From Cymbomonas tetramitiformis (taxonomy: Eukaryota > Chlorophyta > Pyramimonadophyceae > Pyramimonadales > Pyramimonadaceae), in contig LGRX02027214.1 of NCBI GenBank assembly GCA_001247695.2, forward strand, positions 186,001 through 250,000: a stretch of DNA of 64,000 nucleotides, in the 5' to 3' direction. Below are positions 24,462 to 36,537 of the stretch, piece by piece. A model generated the notes under the pieces. That model did not search any database. It saw only the letters and a program-made list of their open reading frames with translations, and had not been told where the DNA came from. The first letter of the stretch is position 1. The number at the start of each line of letters is the position of its first letter. Position numbers and translations under genes: made by a program.

Positions 24462-27436
24462 TCGAGTCTGTGACGCGGAAATATGCCGCTATGAGCGGCA
24501 ACACGTCTCTGACAAGTGTCAAGCGCCATAACCTGCATTCATATTAAAAGCGGCTGTCAAATGAAGTCCGTGTCGAACTCGCATTTGTCTCAACAGTTTT
24601 CAACGTGTTAAGGTCACAGCGCCCAAACGCAACGCATACTTTGAAACAATAAAGATTAAAGAAGTCAACTGAAACTTCGAAATCGATTTGTATCTTTCTA
24701 GAGTCGAGTCTTTCCCAAGGGAATACAGTATCATTATATGCCGCTTGGTCTCTCCTTCCTCCAATCCTCGTGTCTCCTCCGCTCGTGTTCCGCGTTGTAT
24801 CATGTATAAACGCATCGAGGTGTACCGCCTAGTTTATATCCGGTTCCTACGATCGCATTCATTGGATGCATCACATATTATAAAATTGGATGTGCTCATA
24901 CAGTGCTCATACTAGAGTGACTCAGATTATACGAGCGGTATGTCTGTTTAACGTTATCAGTATAAATACAGTCATTTCATATTGGATTTCCGCAGGGATA
25001 CTGTGAAAATCCATGCGGCGTTGACGGTTTCATTTCCGATTGAATTTGCCGCAGATCGGGCGCAAATCTTCTTCCATCGCTGCCGCAAAGAACCATGTCC
25101 GATGACTGACGGTGGCTGACGCGCGAGGCCTGATCCATGCGGCATCAGCTTGCTTTTCCTCACCGCACCTCAGGAGGTGCAGCAAGGATCCATCCGCAAG
25201 AAATTTGCTCATCGCCCGAATTTAATAGCGCCCGAACGGCCCGCTGTGGAACAAAACCTCATATTTCTGCTACAGTGAGCAGATGTGTATGATATTATTT
25301 CGAAGTTATGATACTTGTAACTTCGTAATGTTATAATTTATTGATCTTTCCGTAACTTGTTTTTTTTAGGGAGATGATGAGCGCTTGTGTCAAGAACGGC
25401 TTACGTTCTTCATCATGGTACCACAAAAGCGGGGGATTTTGGAACAAAATGTTTGCAGCCGCAGGCTTATTCGTGTTCAAACCGTGTGACACTCTCTCAA
25501 ACACTTCGTATATATATCATGAAGTGTTTTAGCGAGTTTCAGCCGCTACTTTGAGCATCCGTAGAAACGCGGATGCCCAAAACGCGCTTGAACAACCACA
25601 TTCTTCACCCTCTTCGCGGGTTGCTTGCATCCGCGAATATGGGTGATGTGAAGCCAAGCACGCTTTAACTCAACGTTAACTTAAGTTAACTTTGGGGGAA
25701 AACTTACCGGAGACTAATCTCTGTACGTATCACCGCGCAATCGTTGCATACCGCAAGGGTACCCCCGCACTCCGCGAGAATCCTAAAACGCGAAGTACAG
25801 CATCTTTCGCTGCGCTTCGAGTGTCTAACTACGCGTATATATCATAGTAAAAACAAATTGAACGTATTTTAGTAGTTGATGTGAATTGTGTAAAAACCGC
25901 TTGCAATTACATGAGCGGGGACGGAGCAGCCAAACGCATACTTTAAAAGGTTCTTTTGTCGATAGCTTATCGATAATTTATCCACGAATCATCGATAACT
26001 GTCGGTATTCCGTGTCGAGCGATGACCGTCACTCCTGTGTCACTCCTGAAATGTTTGCGGCATCCGCACGTTGCATTTTCGATGACCTGCCGCAACCATG
26101 CCGAAGTTTCCCGAGTCGAATGCCGCATCGCCATCGCCAAGCTTGACTCCCGTCCGGGCCCATCCATGCGGCACGATGTCATCATTCTCCTTGCGGAAAA
26201 CGAATATGAAATGACTGTAATCACTCATTTACCGATTTACGCGTTATACGCGGCGCGGGTCCACCGAAAATGAGAACCGCTCGATTAAAAGAATTGTTGG
26301 ATAGATGGCCTGGAGCGTCATCGTCATCGTCACCCCATGTGGCTTCTACGTCTGGCATGAGCATTGAAACGAGCGGTCCGAGGATAGCGGTCCACATAGA
26401 ATATTTTTACCGATTGGTCAGAATCGTTTATACACGGGAATAATGCGTATGGGCATACGCCGGCGGGATCGTGTGACTAAATAAATTTACCCCGGGGGAC
26501 CAAATCGCCCCCCGGCTACCATGCAAGGTCAAGGGCAGTCTCTATCCCGAAAGTTTCTCGCTAGCACATAAATGGCGAATCCGACTAATCTAAATCTACA
26601 ATAGCTGCCAGGACAACCAGTCCTATCCCACTGGTCGAGACTAACTACAGCGTCAAATCGGTAACCTCCGCGCTCATGATGGTCGGCACCCCCTGCTCCC
26701 ACGCCCCTCCCGTCAACCGCCCCCCCCACCCCACCCCCCTCAAGCCCACCAAAGTCTGGCGTAAGCCTACGGCAATACCAAAGCCAACGGGTGTGCTCTG
26801 AAAACGGGGGTGAGGGTGGGGCGTCCAAGAAGAGGGGGTGCTCCAGATGCATCCATGTATCCGCTAGTAAGGGTGACTATCAAAAACCCATATGCCTACA
26901 TAAGCTGTTTCGACAGACGGGCACGACCCCGCTGAAATTATTTATTGGCCCTCAAAGCATATTCTTAGCATTTACCATGTGACGTGCACGATATCGTCTT
27001 CCACGGTTGCTTGACATGGCAGCGTACAGTGAGCTGCACGAGATCTTGAGGCCTTACGCTCCCCATCTCCCAAATTCTCATAATGCTTCTTGAAGTTGCA
27101 CGTGGCAATAAATATTATATGCTGAATTATTCTATAAAGGTTTTTTCCTTGGGGGCCTCGAGAGACGAGTATTATCATTTATATTGTGGAATGTTATCGA
27201 AAACGCAATTATACTGTTTCGATCATCGATGCTCAACAGTGCACCGTTTATACACCGATCCACTGCGCTGCAGTCCGCTGACCTCGCGTCATCGCGATTG
27301 AAACCTGGGAAAACGCTTAGCATCAGCAATTTTTGGAGCACTGGAGACTCGAACGGATACGAAAGCTAGCTGCTCTAGATTTAATTTACTGTGATCCATA
27401 TACTTTTACTGTCGATATCTATATCTTCGAGACAGG
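24462..27436. other. No supported gene
   Basis: Upstream flank of the permease gene. Frames are short on both strands. A small hairpin (aagaacg, five bases, cgttctt) lies near 25395-25415. Confidence 0.55.
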
Positions 27437-28432
27437 ATGATTGCTCCGACTCCCCCAACTCTGGAGGGAATAATGCAGATGCTGATAGCATATCAGCGAG
27501 CAAATAGTGTTAGCTACGTCGTCACCATTTTGAAAGAGATCGTAATGCGGCTTTCTGCCAGCCCGGCTCGAGTCGACCCGGTGGTTCTCCCTCGTGATGA
27601 TGGGAGGGCCACACTGAAATCTCTTCAGGAGCGTGCGCTCCTTATGGCGCTCAGGACATCTGCTGGTATCGAGGAGGAACTTCGACCTCGTTCTCCTCTC
27701 CTCAGCGAACATGTAGGCTCAATTTTTGTGAAGGTTCCTGCCGTTCGTTTAGGAGCCTGCGTTCCTCAACAAGCGCGGAGTTTGATTTTTAGAGGTCCGC
27801 TGCCCACTTATATGTATGCTTCCAAGAGTATTTTGATATTTGCCACTCAGGTTTGATCGTTACTTGAGTTTGCGCCTTTAGGTTCGCCTTGGACCCCTGT
27901 GACGAGGAACGAGGATGGCAAGAAGATAGCGCACGTCGTGGAGTCCACGGTCATCAACCTCGTCAGTGGCGAGGAAGCTTTCATCGGCGACGACCTTCTA
28001 TTGGACAGCGAGAAGCAGACGTGCTCCCCTGTTGGGAGACGAACGGTGCGATCCTGCTCTGCTATTTCTGCTTGGCAACATATTCTGCCCGGCTTAGCGG
28101 CTGTCGGCGATCCTCCTCTTGCTCGGCGCCTCCTGCGCCCGGCGTGGCTGATGTGTAAGCAGCCGCAGCGGTAGCGCTTTGGCAGATTTGTTACTCGAAA
28201 TGACATATATATATATATATATAGATATAGATATTGCCCTGTGTGATGTCACTTTTGAGAAGAACGGATGCAGGTGGGAAAAAGTGGAACGGATGTTTGT
28301 TACACAGGTCACTTCAGCAGAAATCGTCGAGGGTGCGGTGATGTTGTGCTACAACGAGAAGACTTTCCTCGAGGACCAGGAATTTCGGCAAAATTTGTCG
28401 AAGTTCTTGGTGGCAAGCAGCAACATTCAAAG
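27437..28432 (+). CDS. Unidentified multi-exon gene candidate
   Basis: No family recognised. Three protein-like blocks follow each other on the + strand. About 27437-27720 has an Arg/Leu-rich helix-like stretch (TLKSLQERALLMALR). About 27882-28095 follows an acceptor CCTTTAG and reads SPWTPVTRNEDGKKIAHVVE. About 28230-28432 reads VTFEKNGCRWEKVERMF and ends at the donor AAAG/GTAAGC. A further exon might begin after the acceptor-like gagcag near 28602. Phase continuity was not established. Confidence 0.3.
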
Positions 28433-28877
28433 GTAAGCCCTACTGTCGGCTATGTATATGTGGCTCGCCCTCGGCAATGCACAAGAGCTTGCACATTGTC
28501 GCTCAACCTCCTAGCTATGGGTTGTTGTTAGTTGTGGTGCTAAATTGTGTGCCACAATAGTGGAATAGTGCATATAATGTGGTGTGCTGGTTGGTGAGCA
28601 GGTTCAAGAATACTGTGTCCATCGAGACTTCACTGAGCGTCATTCTCCGTACTTCGGTGTATATGGCGTCCCGGATGAAGTCCGTCATGGTGGGCGCAAG
28701 AAACAAAAAGGGAATGCAACATATCCAACTAAAGAACATCTCCACCTTGTTCTGGGATTATTTCTCTGCCTCTTGAAGAGCTTGCTGGTGATGGATGGTG
28801 GCCGCCCCCGAACTGGATTAGGTGTGTTGCGCGCTTGCTTTGCAGTGCTGATGTTAGGTGTCTGGTTTTCTCCCTTA

Positions 28878-29212
28878 CCTCCCCCTGAGAATTTGGGAGG
28901 AGGGGGGGATGTGAAAACACCAGACTCCTGGCGAGGTGGGAGACGAGTCTTCGGAGTGAAAGATGAGCATCTTTCCGAGGGAATCTGTTGTAAGGCCGGA
29001 TCTTGTAGTGGGAACCCAAAGTTTTGAGGAATTGGTTGTTGCTCGAACACGATTGCAGGTGGAGTGGAAGGCAAGGGCAGCTCCAAGCCTGGACGGGAGT
29101 GTGACGATGCAGCTTCGGGCGAAATCTGTTGCCATGGGCTTGGCGTCACTCGTGGATAATGTTGAGGATAATATGATGTAGGGATTGCTTGCCCATAGTA
29201 GAAATATTGCAT
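28878..29212 (-). CDS. Tyr/Gln/Pro-rich exon candidate
   Basis: A minus-strand frame of about 110 codons begins MQYFYYGQAIPTSYYPQHYP and stays low-complexity (Pro, Gln, Ser, Tyr). It reaches a strong donor GGGGAG/GTAAGG near 28878. The composition resembles a disordered region of a nuclear or RNA-binding protein. Further exons were not found, and the frame could be fortuitous. Confidence 0.3.
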
Positions 29213-29762
29213 GTCTTTTGAGATTTTGTCTCAAATCACATCTAAGGATGAAATCCAAACCTGCATCGCGAAAGACCACATTATTTTGTAGTGCAGTAGC
29301 CGGGTAGCCATACAAAGTAGTGAACTCCGTCTCCGTGGAGATGAAACCAACTCGTTGAAAAAGTAATATATGTAATGAAATAGCAAAGGGGATCAAATGA
29401 CAAATCTGAAACAGAAAATGTTTTTCAAAACTTTGTTTGAAACAACAAAGCAACGCGTGATAGCATATTGTTTACACTACCTGCTTACGGAATGTGCGAA
29501 TGTGTTTCTTGAGAAGCAGGCACGAGATATAGCCTTCTTAAATCCCGTAAGTATAATAACATCAAATGAAGCGCATATAGTCTTTCAAGTGATATCGTCA
29601 GCGAATCACCTGCGTGCGCAATTCACGAGTCCGATCATGCTACACTTGCCCGGAAACGTCCATGCCTGCGGAACATTCACGCCGCGGTCGCGGTTCGAAC
29701 CCATAAGACAAGTCATAACAATAACAATAGCACGCGACTTGACTCGAGAGTTTTGCTTTAAC

Positions 29763-30605
29763 CCCTTAGTTGCGGTTGGAATTTTTTGCAAAAATATGTG
29801 GTTTGGGGACAATTCAAAGTATTGCGTGATCATGGCCGCATGCACGCATGCGACATCATGTATGTTATAGGAGACCATACAATAAACCACAACGAATCAT
29901 GGCATAGCTATATCTATCGTAAATCTCGAGATATATGGATTATCCAACCAAAATTTTGAGTATTTTGAGCATAGAAATTACGCATACGTCTTGTGTACGA
30001 TGCGTGACTGCAGTCTTATTGACATGTATCATGGTAAAATATCGCGGAAATTAACATGTTAGACTATCCCTAATCCATATTACGCATTAATACCGCCCGA
30101 TGTGCCAAAAAATACCAAAAATGGCCAAAAAAACACCGAAAAAACACTTGGATTCAAATGTTTTCCTCACTTAAGAAATGTTTTCCATACTTAAGCTAAA
30201 ACTCAGGTGATTTTGCTCATAAAATGAGACTATGTGGTGATATAATACCCCATGTTGCATGCGAGACTGGCGTTGGGATCCATTTCTATCGTATATTTCC
30301 ACATGGCCACGTATATGCTTACCAATACGGGATGTTTATGGCTTGGTTAGCCACTTTTCAAAGCCAAATTTAAGCGCAAAATGACACAAATAGACAAATT
30401 TGGGTTTGGAAATACTAACACGTGAGAGATATATCGCACTAGTATATGTGCTATACTATTGGTTAACCTGTAGTCATATATCATGAGTGCACCCACAAAC
30501 CTTACAATATTCGATGCGCCAACCGCACATATGCAGTTTCATGGTAAGCCACGCTCTCATTTTCGAGGCCTTGTTGAGAATTCTCAACGTGTCGCAGCTA
30601 AGGGG
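29763..30605. mobile_element. piggyBac-like non-autonomous element, 843 bp
   Basis: The ends read TTAA/CCCCTTAGTTGCG on the left and CGCAGCTAAGGGG/TTAA on the right. This gives a TTAA target duplication at 29759-29762 and 30606-30609 and TIRs of about 13-15 bp starting CCCC. TTAA targets with CCC-starting ends are the hallmark of the piggyBac superfamily. No transposase is encoded within. Confidence 0.7.
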
Positions 30606-30609
30606 TTAA

Positions 30610-32060
30610 AGTTATTTCGCAAACAGATCGGTGAAGTTCGAGTAGAGCAAATCAAACAGCGTTTCACATTATTGCGATTCTAGCGCGCTACGGAAAGGTG
30701 TTTAACGCGCAATATGCACAGACGCAGAACTTCTCACTTCGCGCACAAGGTCCCTTGTCAATGCGAGTTGCGCCTTCACCTGCGGCAGTCTTGCAGTGCA
30801 AAGTCACTTCCAATTTCAGCGAGTGCAGGCCGTAATCTCGTTAAGCATGTGCGTTAGTTCCAGAACTGTCTTCGTTTATGGTGCACGGGATATATACTGT
30901 CTAAGCGCTACGAGGACGGGTTGCCGTATACCTCTCAAGGAAAGCAGCGAGTTTCGCTTTCAGAAACGAACACTGAACGCGAAGGTTTGACCAAATAGCG
31001 GAGAAGAACTGCGTTTCTGAATAAGTGGAAGCGCTGACAAGCGCTATATACGCTTTACAGCGTTCAAACCAGCCGCGGTTTGAAACTTTGACACGCGTCG
31101 ACCTCGTCAGCGGACCAAAAATAGGAAAACAGCGGACCAATAATTTCGAGTATATTCTATGCACGCACCTCCACCTTTGCAAGAAGCGTGCCTTGGAGAT
31201 AGGCGACACAAAGTCGCATCACATCTAAGCGGAGTTCGCTTTCAAGTCACGTTTGCAGAGCACACCACCCTCAGTCCGAACTCCAACTCTGCGGAAATAC
31301 TATGGCTTCTTCATATCTTCCGTATCATATTAGTAAACAATTTTCGGGAAACTGTGGATATAATATATACGAAGCTGTATATTTGAAACCACAGTTTCTT
31401 AACCACATAGCAACGCTGGCGTGAGTACATCAATTCACAAAATCCCGATTTTCCGAAAAAGTCGCAGATGACATACATTCAGCTCAGGGATTCACAACAC
31501 GTGTACATTGTAAGTAAATAGCTATAGAATATTTAACATGACATCGCATATTTAATATATAAAATTGTTTACCCTTCAAGAGTGACTATTGCTCACTCTT
31601 GAGCAATAGTCAAGAGTGACTATTGCTCTCACTGAATAGATGTATCGCAATCGTCAATTTTTAGTTTGAGCTCTGAGGATATAATCGTATAAATGAAAGT
31701 ACAAAAGGAAAATTTTCTGAGTGCTGTTTATATATCAAGATGTATTTTACACGTGGATGCGATTGTCCTATTTTTACAGGATCCAATTTTACAATGTTCT
31801 AATTTAGACGTAAATGCAGTCGTCTCTGAATCGAATCTAATTTTTTATTACACGATTCCAATGATGCCTTTCGACACAAAGCATGCATCGTGTGCTTACG
31901 TCAGTCCTGAATCGTTTCTCGTCCACAATTCGAATTGCCGATTCAGATGTCCAGAATAGCGCGTGGAGAAATTCACGGAGATCATTGGTCGGAATCGCTG
32001 ACTGTAAAATAATTTCAGCGGGGTACCGTATTGTCGAAAGGTCTTATGATGGTCCCGCAC
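30610..32060. other. No supported gene
   Basis: Mixed-composition DNA with one 88-codon + strand frame at 31693-31959 that shows no recognisable feature. The 3' flank of the LINE begins near 32068. Confidence 0.5.
31583..31612. repeat. Stem-loop with 13-bp arms
   Basis: tgactattgctca, a 4-base loop, then tgagcaatagtca; the stem is perfect. A third direct copy of the left arm follows at 31615-31628. Confidence 0.8.
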
Positions 32061-32068
32061 GGTTTTGA

Positions 32069-35000
32069 CTAGTGCAGCAATGGTACTAAATATATATACG
32101 GTTGTTCAAAGGGCGTATGATTCGTGCATTTCGGTAATTTCGCGTGTCGGTCATTCTGCATATGGATATGAAGTGGTAGTACGTTGTTAGACTCGGCTGC
32201 CATGATAATAACTCCCCCTTCCTCCTGCCGTGCTAAATCGTTACGGGTTACGTCGCCCCTCGTGCTCCCCTCCGAATTCTCCACATCCCGACCATTAGTC
32301 ACCTCATCTTGCCTCTCCACCCACTCCTCTTCCAATTCTGCCGTCGGTTCCCCTCCTACTGCGGTCGGTAGAGCGCACTTCCCTTTCCTCCTCAGGTCGG
32401 CTGCGCAGATCCCATATTGCTCCTGGATGCGGCTCGCGAACTCGTGTCCCCCTTCCACCATTTTCTTGTTATAGTGGCACCATACGTTAAAGAAAAAGTC
32501 TGTGACCCACGGCCTCAGTTTCCGACCAAGCTTCTCCGCCATCCTCCTTCCGTGCACCACCTCCACCCATTCTCTTAGTTTTTCCGGGGTACGGCCGTAC
32601 AAGAAGTCCTCCCGCTTGGACGGGAGTAGTATGCCCCGCAATGTTTCCCTAGGCAACTTGGCACCTGTGTCCGGCAATATTTGCTGAAACCTTCCCAGCA
32701 ATTCATCCAATCCAGTTTCCCGAATCCTCGCAGTAGCCGGACATCTGCAGAAAATGTGGTGCTCATTCGCGATCGATTTGTCTGCTTGGTGGAGGGGGCA
32801 GAAGTACCCTGGGTATAGATCCGGGAAGTATTTATCATTCGTTACCTGGATATTTCTCGGTGTCGGCAGACTACCGACACCTAGTTTAGCCGCAAAAATT
32901 TTGCCTTTATCCCCAATCGCCCCATTTGACACAGAGGCCTCCCTCCAAATTTGGGCTTTGTTCAAAAAGCTGATGTGGTTTGTGTCCCCGGCTTTTCTCC
33001 ACGCGGTTTGTATCAGATGGTCGTCCCAATCGCGGTACCATCTTGAATGCATGCAATCCGTACGAATGACAGGGCCGTCAAGTCCGCCCTCTGCGACTAC
33101 CGCGTAGTATCTAGGCAAATACAGGTACGGCTCTCGGAAGATACACGGACCACTCCTAGCTCGTTTGGCTTGTTCATCGGCTCTTGAATTCAGAACGCTT
33201 GGGCGTTCATTGCTCATGGTGTGCGCCTTCACATGGATCAAGTCCGTCGTGGAGCCCATGCGGCCCCTTTTGTTCAACAATTCAGCGGCCAATTTGTACA
33301 GAGAGTACCCGTTCATGGTCCTCCACAGCCTAGGGTCCACCCAGTCTTTCGCCTGTACCTTACGAATGTTGTCTATGGTGTTTTGCGAGTCAGTGTAAAT
33401 GATGAGATCCTTATCCGGTTTTTGCAACAATAGAGCTGACACAATTCCATATGCCTCCGCCCGTGCTATCGATTTCTCCCTTGGCGTGGATGAGCTCATA
33501 TATGTCCCGTGCTCCGTGACCACTGCGCTGCCTGCCTCGTCCGTACACGGGTCGTAACTACCATCTGTGGCCATGTGCCTCTCATCCAACGAAAACAGGT
33601 CCATGCGACCAGTCATAATGCCTGTGTCCGAGAAGTTTGCTGGATTGTCCCACATCTTTCCGTGATATCTTTGTGTCTTTATCCAAAGCAGCCGCGACAA
33701 CTCTCGTTCGGTCCGGGCCTCCAAGCTCAACCCCGATGAGATCAAACCTAGGTGTGTCATGTCATAGAAGGATGTGTATGACAAACCTCCCATATCCGGG
33801 GAATTTAGTACCGTGGCAAAAACTCCTCCGGGACGTCCAACTCTCCCATAGAGTTCTCCCAACGTGAGGTGACCATGCGCCCCTAGGAACGTCTGTAATG
33901 CCGGCTTATTCCTAATCCCCTTAGTCTGCATTCCTATAAAGTTGAGCAAAGTACAATCCTCCCCCTTGTGCCAATGTGGATTTACGTTTATGTGATACGA
34001 GCTCTTGCGGAGGCCTTCCCCCGCCTCCCTAAGGTACTCTGGGTAAAGCTTGCACTTCTTTACCGATGGGAGGCGGTTCTCTTTGTCGCCATTTATACCC
34101 CCTCGCAAGACGTTCCATCCTGTGGTAGCTCGCATGCTCCCTATTGTGTCTACCGTGGTGAGGGAGCAGTATTTGCTCGGTGACTGTAACGCCTGCACCA
34201 AGTTGTCGAGTTTGGCAGTGTAGTAAATTGCCTCCACGTTGTCTACCCCGAATCCCAATCCCGTGGATTTATTGAAAACTGCTGCCCTCGGAGTGTTCAA
34301 CATGCAGCCTAGTTTCTTACTCACCAGTTGCCAAATCTCATGGGCCATCCCGGCTAGTGTGGCATCGTCCGCATCACCATATCGAGATCCCGGTGCTCTT
34401 CTCTTCGCCATCCAATTGGCCGCAAAAAAATAATGGAGAATACTAAGCACGTCAGAATTAAGAATGCGGACTGATTCCGTTTGCCTGAAGCTCCCCCTAG
34501 AGAACCGTTCCATGGCCTTGTTTATCTTTCTGTGCACTTTCATGTTGTGATGTTTCCATGTTTCTCCGGGGCTGGCATCGCCCTCTCCTACCGTAATGAG
34601 GTATCCCAAGTACTCAAGGGGGACCGAGTTTGGCCGATGTGGTACTAAGCGTACGGCCCCCATATGGTCTCTGATGCGAACCTCAGGGGGAGTTCCTCCA
34701 TGGGGCAAGTATGATGTGTAGTGACACTTCGACGGGCTAAGGTGAAGGCCAACCAATTGTAGAAAAGTTGAGAACGAGTGCACCATGTCTACGAATTCCT
34801 CCGGGTCGTCACTGATGATGAGATTATCGTCGGCGAACGCACAACCTGTGATGTTGAGGGTGTTACCCCTGCCGCGGGCGCTCTGTTGTGCCTTCGGGAT
34901 TCTCACGTAGTTCATTTCCCATTTGTAGCCCTTGCCGGAGTGTTCAATATACTTGAGGAAAATGTCATAAACTATGTTAAACCTCAGGGGGGACAACGCG

Positions 35001-35290
35001 CACCCTTGTTTGCACCCTTGCTCGATCGGAAAGAATCCCGTGTAGCCCACTGGGGATCTCACGGTGCATTCGAACCCGGTTTGTAGGTTATGGATTAAGT
35101 CCATTACGTTATCGTCGAAGCCCATGTATCGCAACGAGTTTATAAATGCCCCAAAGTCGACTGTGTCAAAAGCCTTCCTCACGTCCGTCGACAGGGCAAA
35201 TAATGACTTGCCCGTTCGTTGGGCGTGTTTCACCACATTATTGAAAACGTTTACTTGGGTGAGGCAGTTAAAGTTGGCCCTGCACACCAC
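32069..35290 (-). CDS. LINE ORF2: reverse transcriptase plus RNase H, 5'-truncated
   Basis: An unbroken frame of 1,073 codons from a non-LTR retrotransposon. It opens inside the reverse transcriptase: palm motif A (TDVRKAFDTV, residues about 35-44) and the FADDN active site (residues 152-156) are present, but the finger region and any endonuclease are missing. An RNase H domain follows near residues 570-720, with its acidic set visible (TDGSYD, ARAEAYG, YTDSQN, SRADEQ). A CxxH...HxxxCxCP zinc-like motif lies near residue 840, as in many I-like and algal LINEs. 5' truncation is the usual outcome of target-primed insertion. The absence of stops suggests a recent copy. Which LINE clade it belongs to cannot be decided without the missing N-terminus. 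Confidence 0.9.
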   Translation of the reverse strand: MVCRANFNCLTQVNVFNNVVKHAQRTGKSLFALSTDVRKAFDTVDFGAFINSLRYMGFDDNVMDLIHNLQTGFECTVRSPVGYTGFFPIEQGCKQGCALSPLRFNIVYDIFLKYIEHSGKGYKWEMNYVRIPKAQQSARGRGNTLNITGCAFADDNLIISDDPEEFVDMVHSFSTFLQLVGLHLSPSKCHYTSYLPHGGTPPEVRIRDHMGAVRLVPHRPNSVPLEYLGYLITVGEGDASPGETWKHHNMKVHRKINKAMERFSRGSFRQTESVRILNSDVLSILHYFFAANWMAKRRAPGSRYGDADDATLAGMAHEIWQLVSKKLGCMLNTPRAAVFNKSTGLGFGVDNVEAIYYTAKLDNLVQALQSPSKYCSLTTVDTIGSMRATTGWNVLRGGINGDKENRLPSVKKCKLYPEYLREAGEGLRKSSYHINVNPHWHKGEDCTLLNFIGMQTKGIRNKPALQTFLGAHGHLTLGELYGRVGRPGGVFATVLNSPDMGGLSYTSFYDMTHLGLISSGLSLEARTERELSRLLWIKTQRYHGKMWDNPANFSDTGIMTGRMDLFSLDERHMATDGSYDPCTDEAGSAVVTEHGTYMSSSTPREKSIARAEAYGIVSALLLQKPDKDLIIYTDSQNTIDNIRKVQAKDWVDPRLWRTMNGYSLYKLAAELLNKRGRMGSTTDLIHVKAHTMSNERPSVLNSRADEQAKRARSGPCIFREPYLYLPRYYAVVAEGGLDGPVIRTDCMHSRWYRDWDDHLIQTAWRKAGDTNHISFLNKAQIWREASVSNGAIGDKGKIFAAKLGVGSLPTPRNIQVTNDKYFPDLYPGYFCPLHQADKSIANEHHIFCRCPATARIRETGLDELLGRFQQILPDTGAKLPRETLRGILLPSKREDFLYGRTPEKLREWVEVVHGRRMAEKLGRKLRPWVTDFFFNVWCHYNKKMVEGGHEFASRIQEQYGICAADLRRKGKCALPTAVGGEPTAELEEEWVERQDEVTNGRDVENSEGSTRGDVTRNDLARQEEGGVIIMAAESNNVLPLHIHMQNDRHAKLPKCTNHTPFEQPYIYLVPLLH

Positions 35291-35296
35291 TGAGGA

Positions 35297-35400
35297 TTTC
35301 TGTTAATAAAGTGTTAAAAAGTGTTAATTATGTGTTAAAAAGTGTTAACGGGTAGGAACTGTTAATAGTGGTGTTATAAATCCCGGTGGTAGATAATGAT
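35297..35400. repeat. TGTTAA-rich tract at the LINE 5' border
   Basis: Repeated tgttaa/gtgttaaaaagtgttaa words directly next to the truncated LINE end. The same word recurs at 35975-36250, on the far side of the piggyBac-like insertion, so these two tracts were probably contiguous before that insertion. Confidence 0.7.
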
Positions 35401-35422
35401 TGGCTCTTGGGCGAAAGTTTAA

Positions 35423-35968
35423 CCCTTAAACCGTTTCCTGGGTCATATATGACCCAAGGGTACCTAAAATTGATTGATGAAGCCGTCTAAAATCCAAAAA
35501 TGCTTTTGAAAACAGTTTTGAAAAGGTCTCCATTATGCGCATCAAACTGCGTGCCCAATGTTCCTCAACACTGTCGCATGCTTTCAAGATCGAACGATGA
35601 AGAGTGTGAAAATCGTTTGACACAACACACGGTTATGGTTTGCGCGTATAAATACGCATGTTCAACCCTATTCAGGTCACGTTACATCTTCAACACATAG
35701 CTAGGCGTTATGCAAAACATGCTAGGGTCATGATTAGGGTTTACACGGGACAGTGGATACGAATTCAGCGCCGCAATGCGTGAGATATACATTCATTTGT
35801 GACATCACATTTTCACTTCATGCTCAAATTTGAACAATGCAGTACGATGCGCCTTGGAAATACGCTTAAAGTGGTATGCTCAAAACGCAAATCGGCCTTC
35901 GTATGAGGCGGCTATATGGAATACACTGACTTCAACCAAAACCAAAAATAGTTATGACGGTTTAGGGG
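35423..35968. mobile_element. piggyBac-like non-autonomous element, 546 bp
   Basis: The left end is TTAA/CCCTTAAACCGT and the right end is ACGGTTTAGGGG/TTAA, with TTAA at 35419-35422 and 35969-35972. A subterminal palindrome tgggtcatatatgaccca lies about 15 bp inside the left end, a common feature of this superfamily. There is no transposase frame, so it would depend on another element. Confidence 0.78.
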
Positions 35969-35974
35969 TTAACA

Positions 35975-36440
35975 TTATATAATTCATGTTAACAGAATGT
36001 TAACAGAATGTTAATTTAACACAATTTTAACAGAATGTTAACACTTAATCGGAGGGGTGTCGGAGGGAGTTGAAATAGGCCCCCCTCGCCAGATCGATAC
36101 ACATGTAAGGAATATTAACAGAAAATTAACACTTTTAATAGGAATCATACACGTGGCACTCGGATTAACAGTTTTACCGGATACTAACACTTGGCAGACT
36201 GTAAACGGTCATAAATTAACAGATTTGACCGGATCGTCCACGTGGCATGACTATTAACACTAGCACCACTAGATATCAACAGAAATTCCAGATTGTTCCA
36301 CGTGGCATGTCTATTAACACTAGCACCACTAGCTATTAACAGAAATTCCAGATTGTTCCACGTGGCATGCTAAGAGGGACTGCCGATGCTACTAAAAGTA
36401 CCACTGGAACAGATACGTTCCATGTGGCAAGCAGGCATTC
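35975..36440. repeat. TTAACA and CCACGTGGCAT motif array
   Basis: Many ttaaca/gttaac words, plus an exact-period 60-bp duplication at 36241-36300 and 36301-36360 that carries ccacgtggcat. Further copies or variants of the CACGTG word lie near 36152, 36238 and 36418. The tract lies 3' of the tnp2-type gene and could be the subterminal transposase-binding region of its element. Confidence 0.65.
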
Positions 36441-36537
36441 GCTATCTACACAGAGCAATTGGACGGAGCTGATGAAGCTGCGTTGGCGTTCGGTGTCCTC
36501 CTTCGATTGCTGCGCGGAGCTGATGAAGTAGCTTGCG

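Noticed and set aside
29640..29710. tRNA gene suggested by a gcggttcgaaccc T-loop-like word
   Set aside because: No acceptor stem, D arm or anticodon arm can be folded around it.
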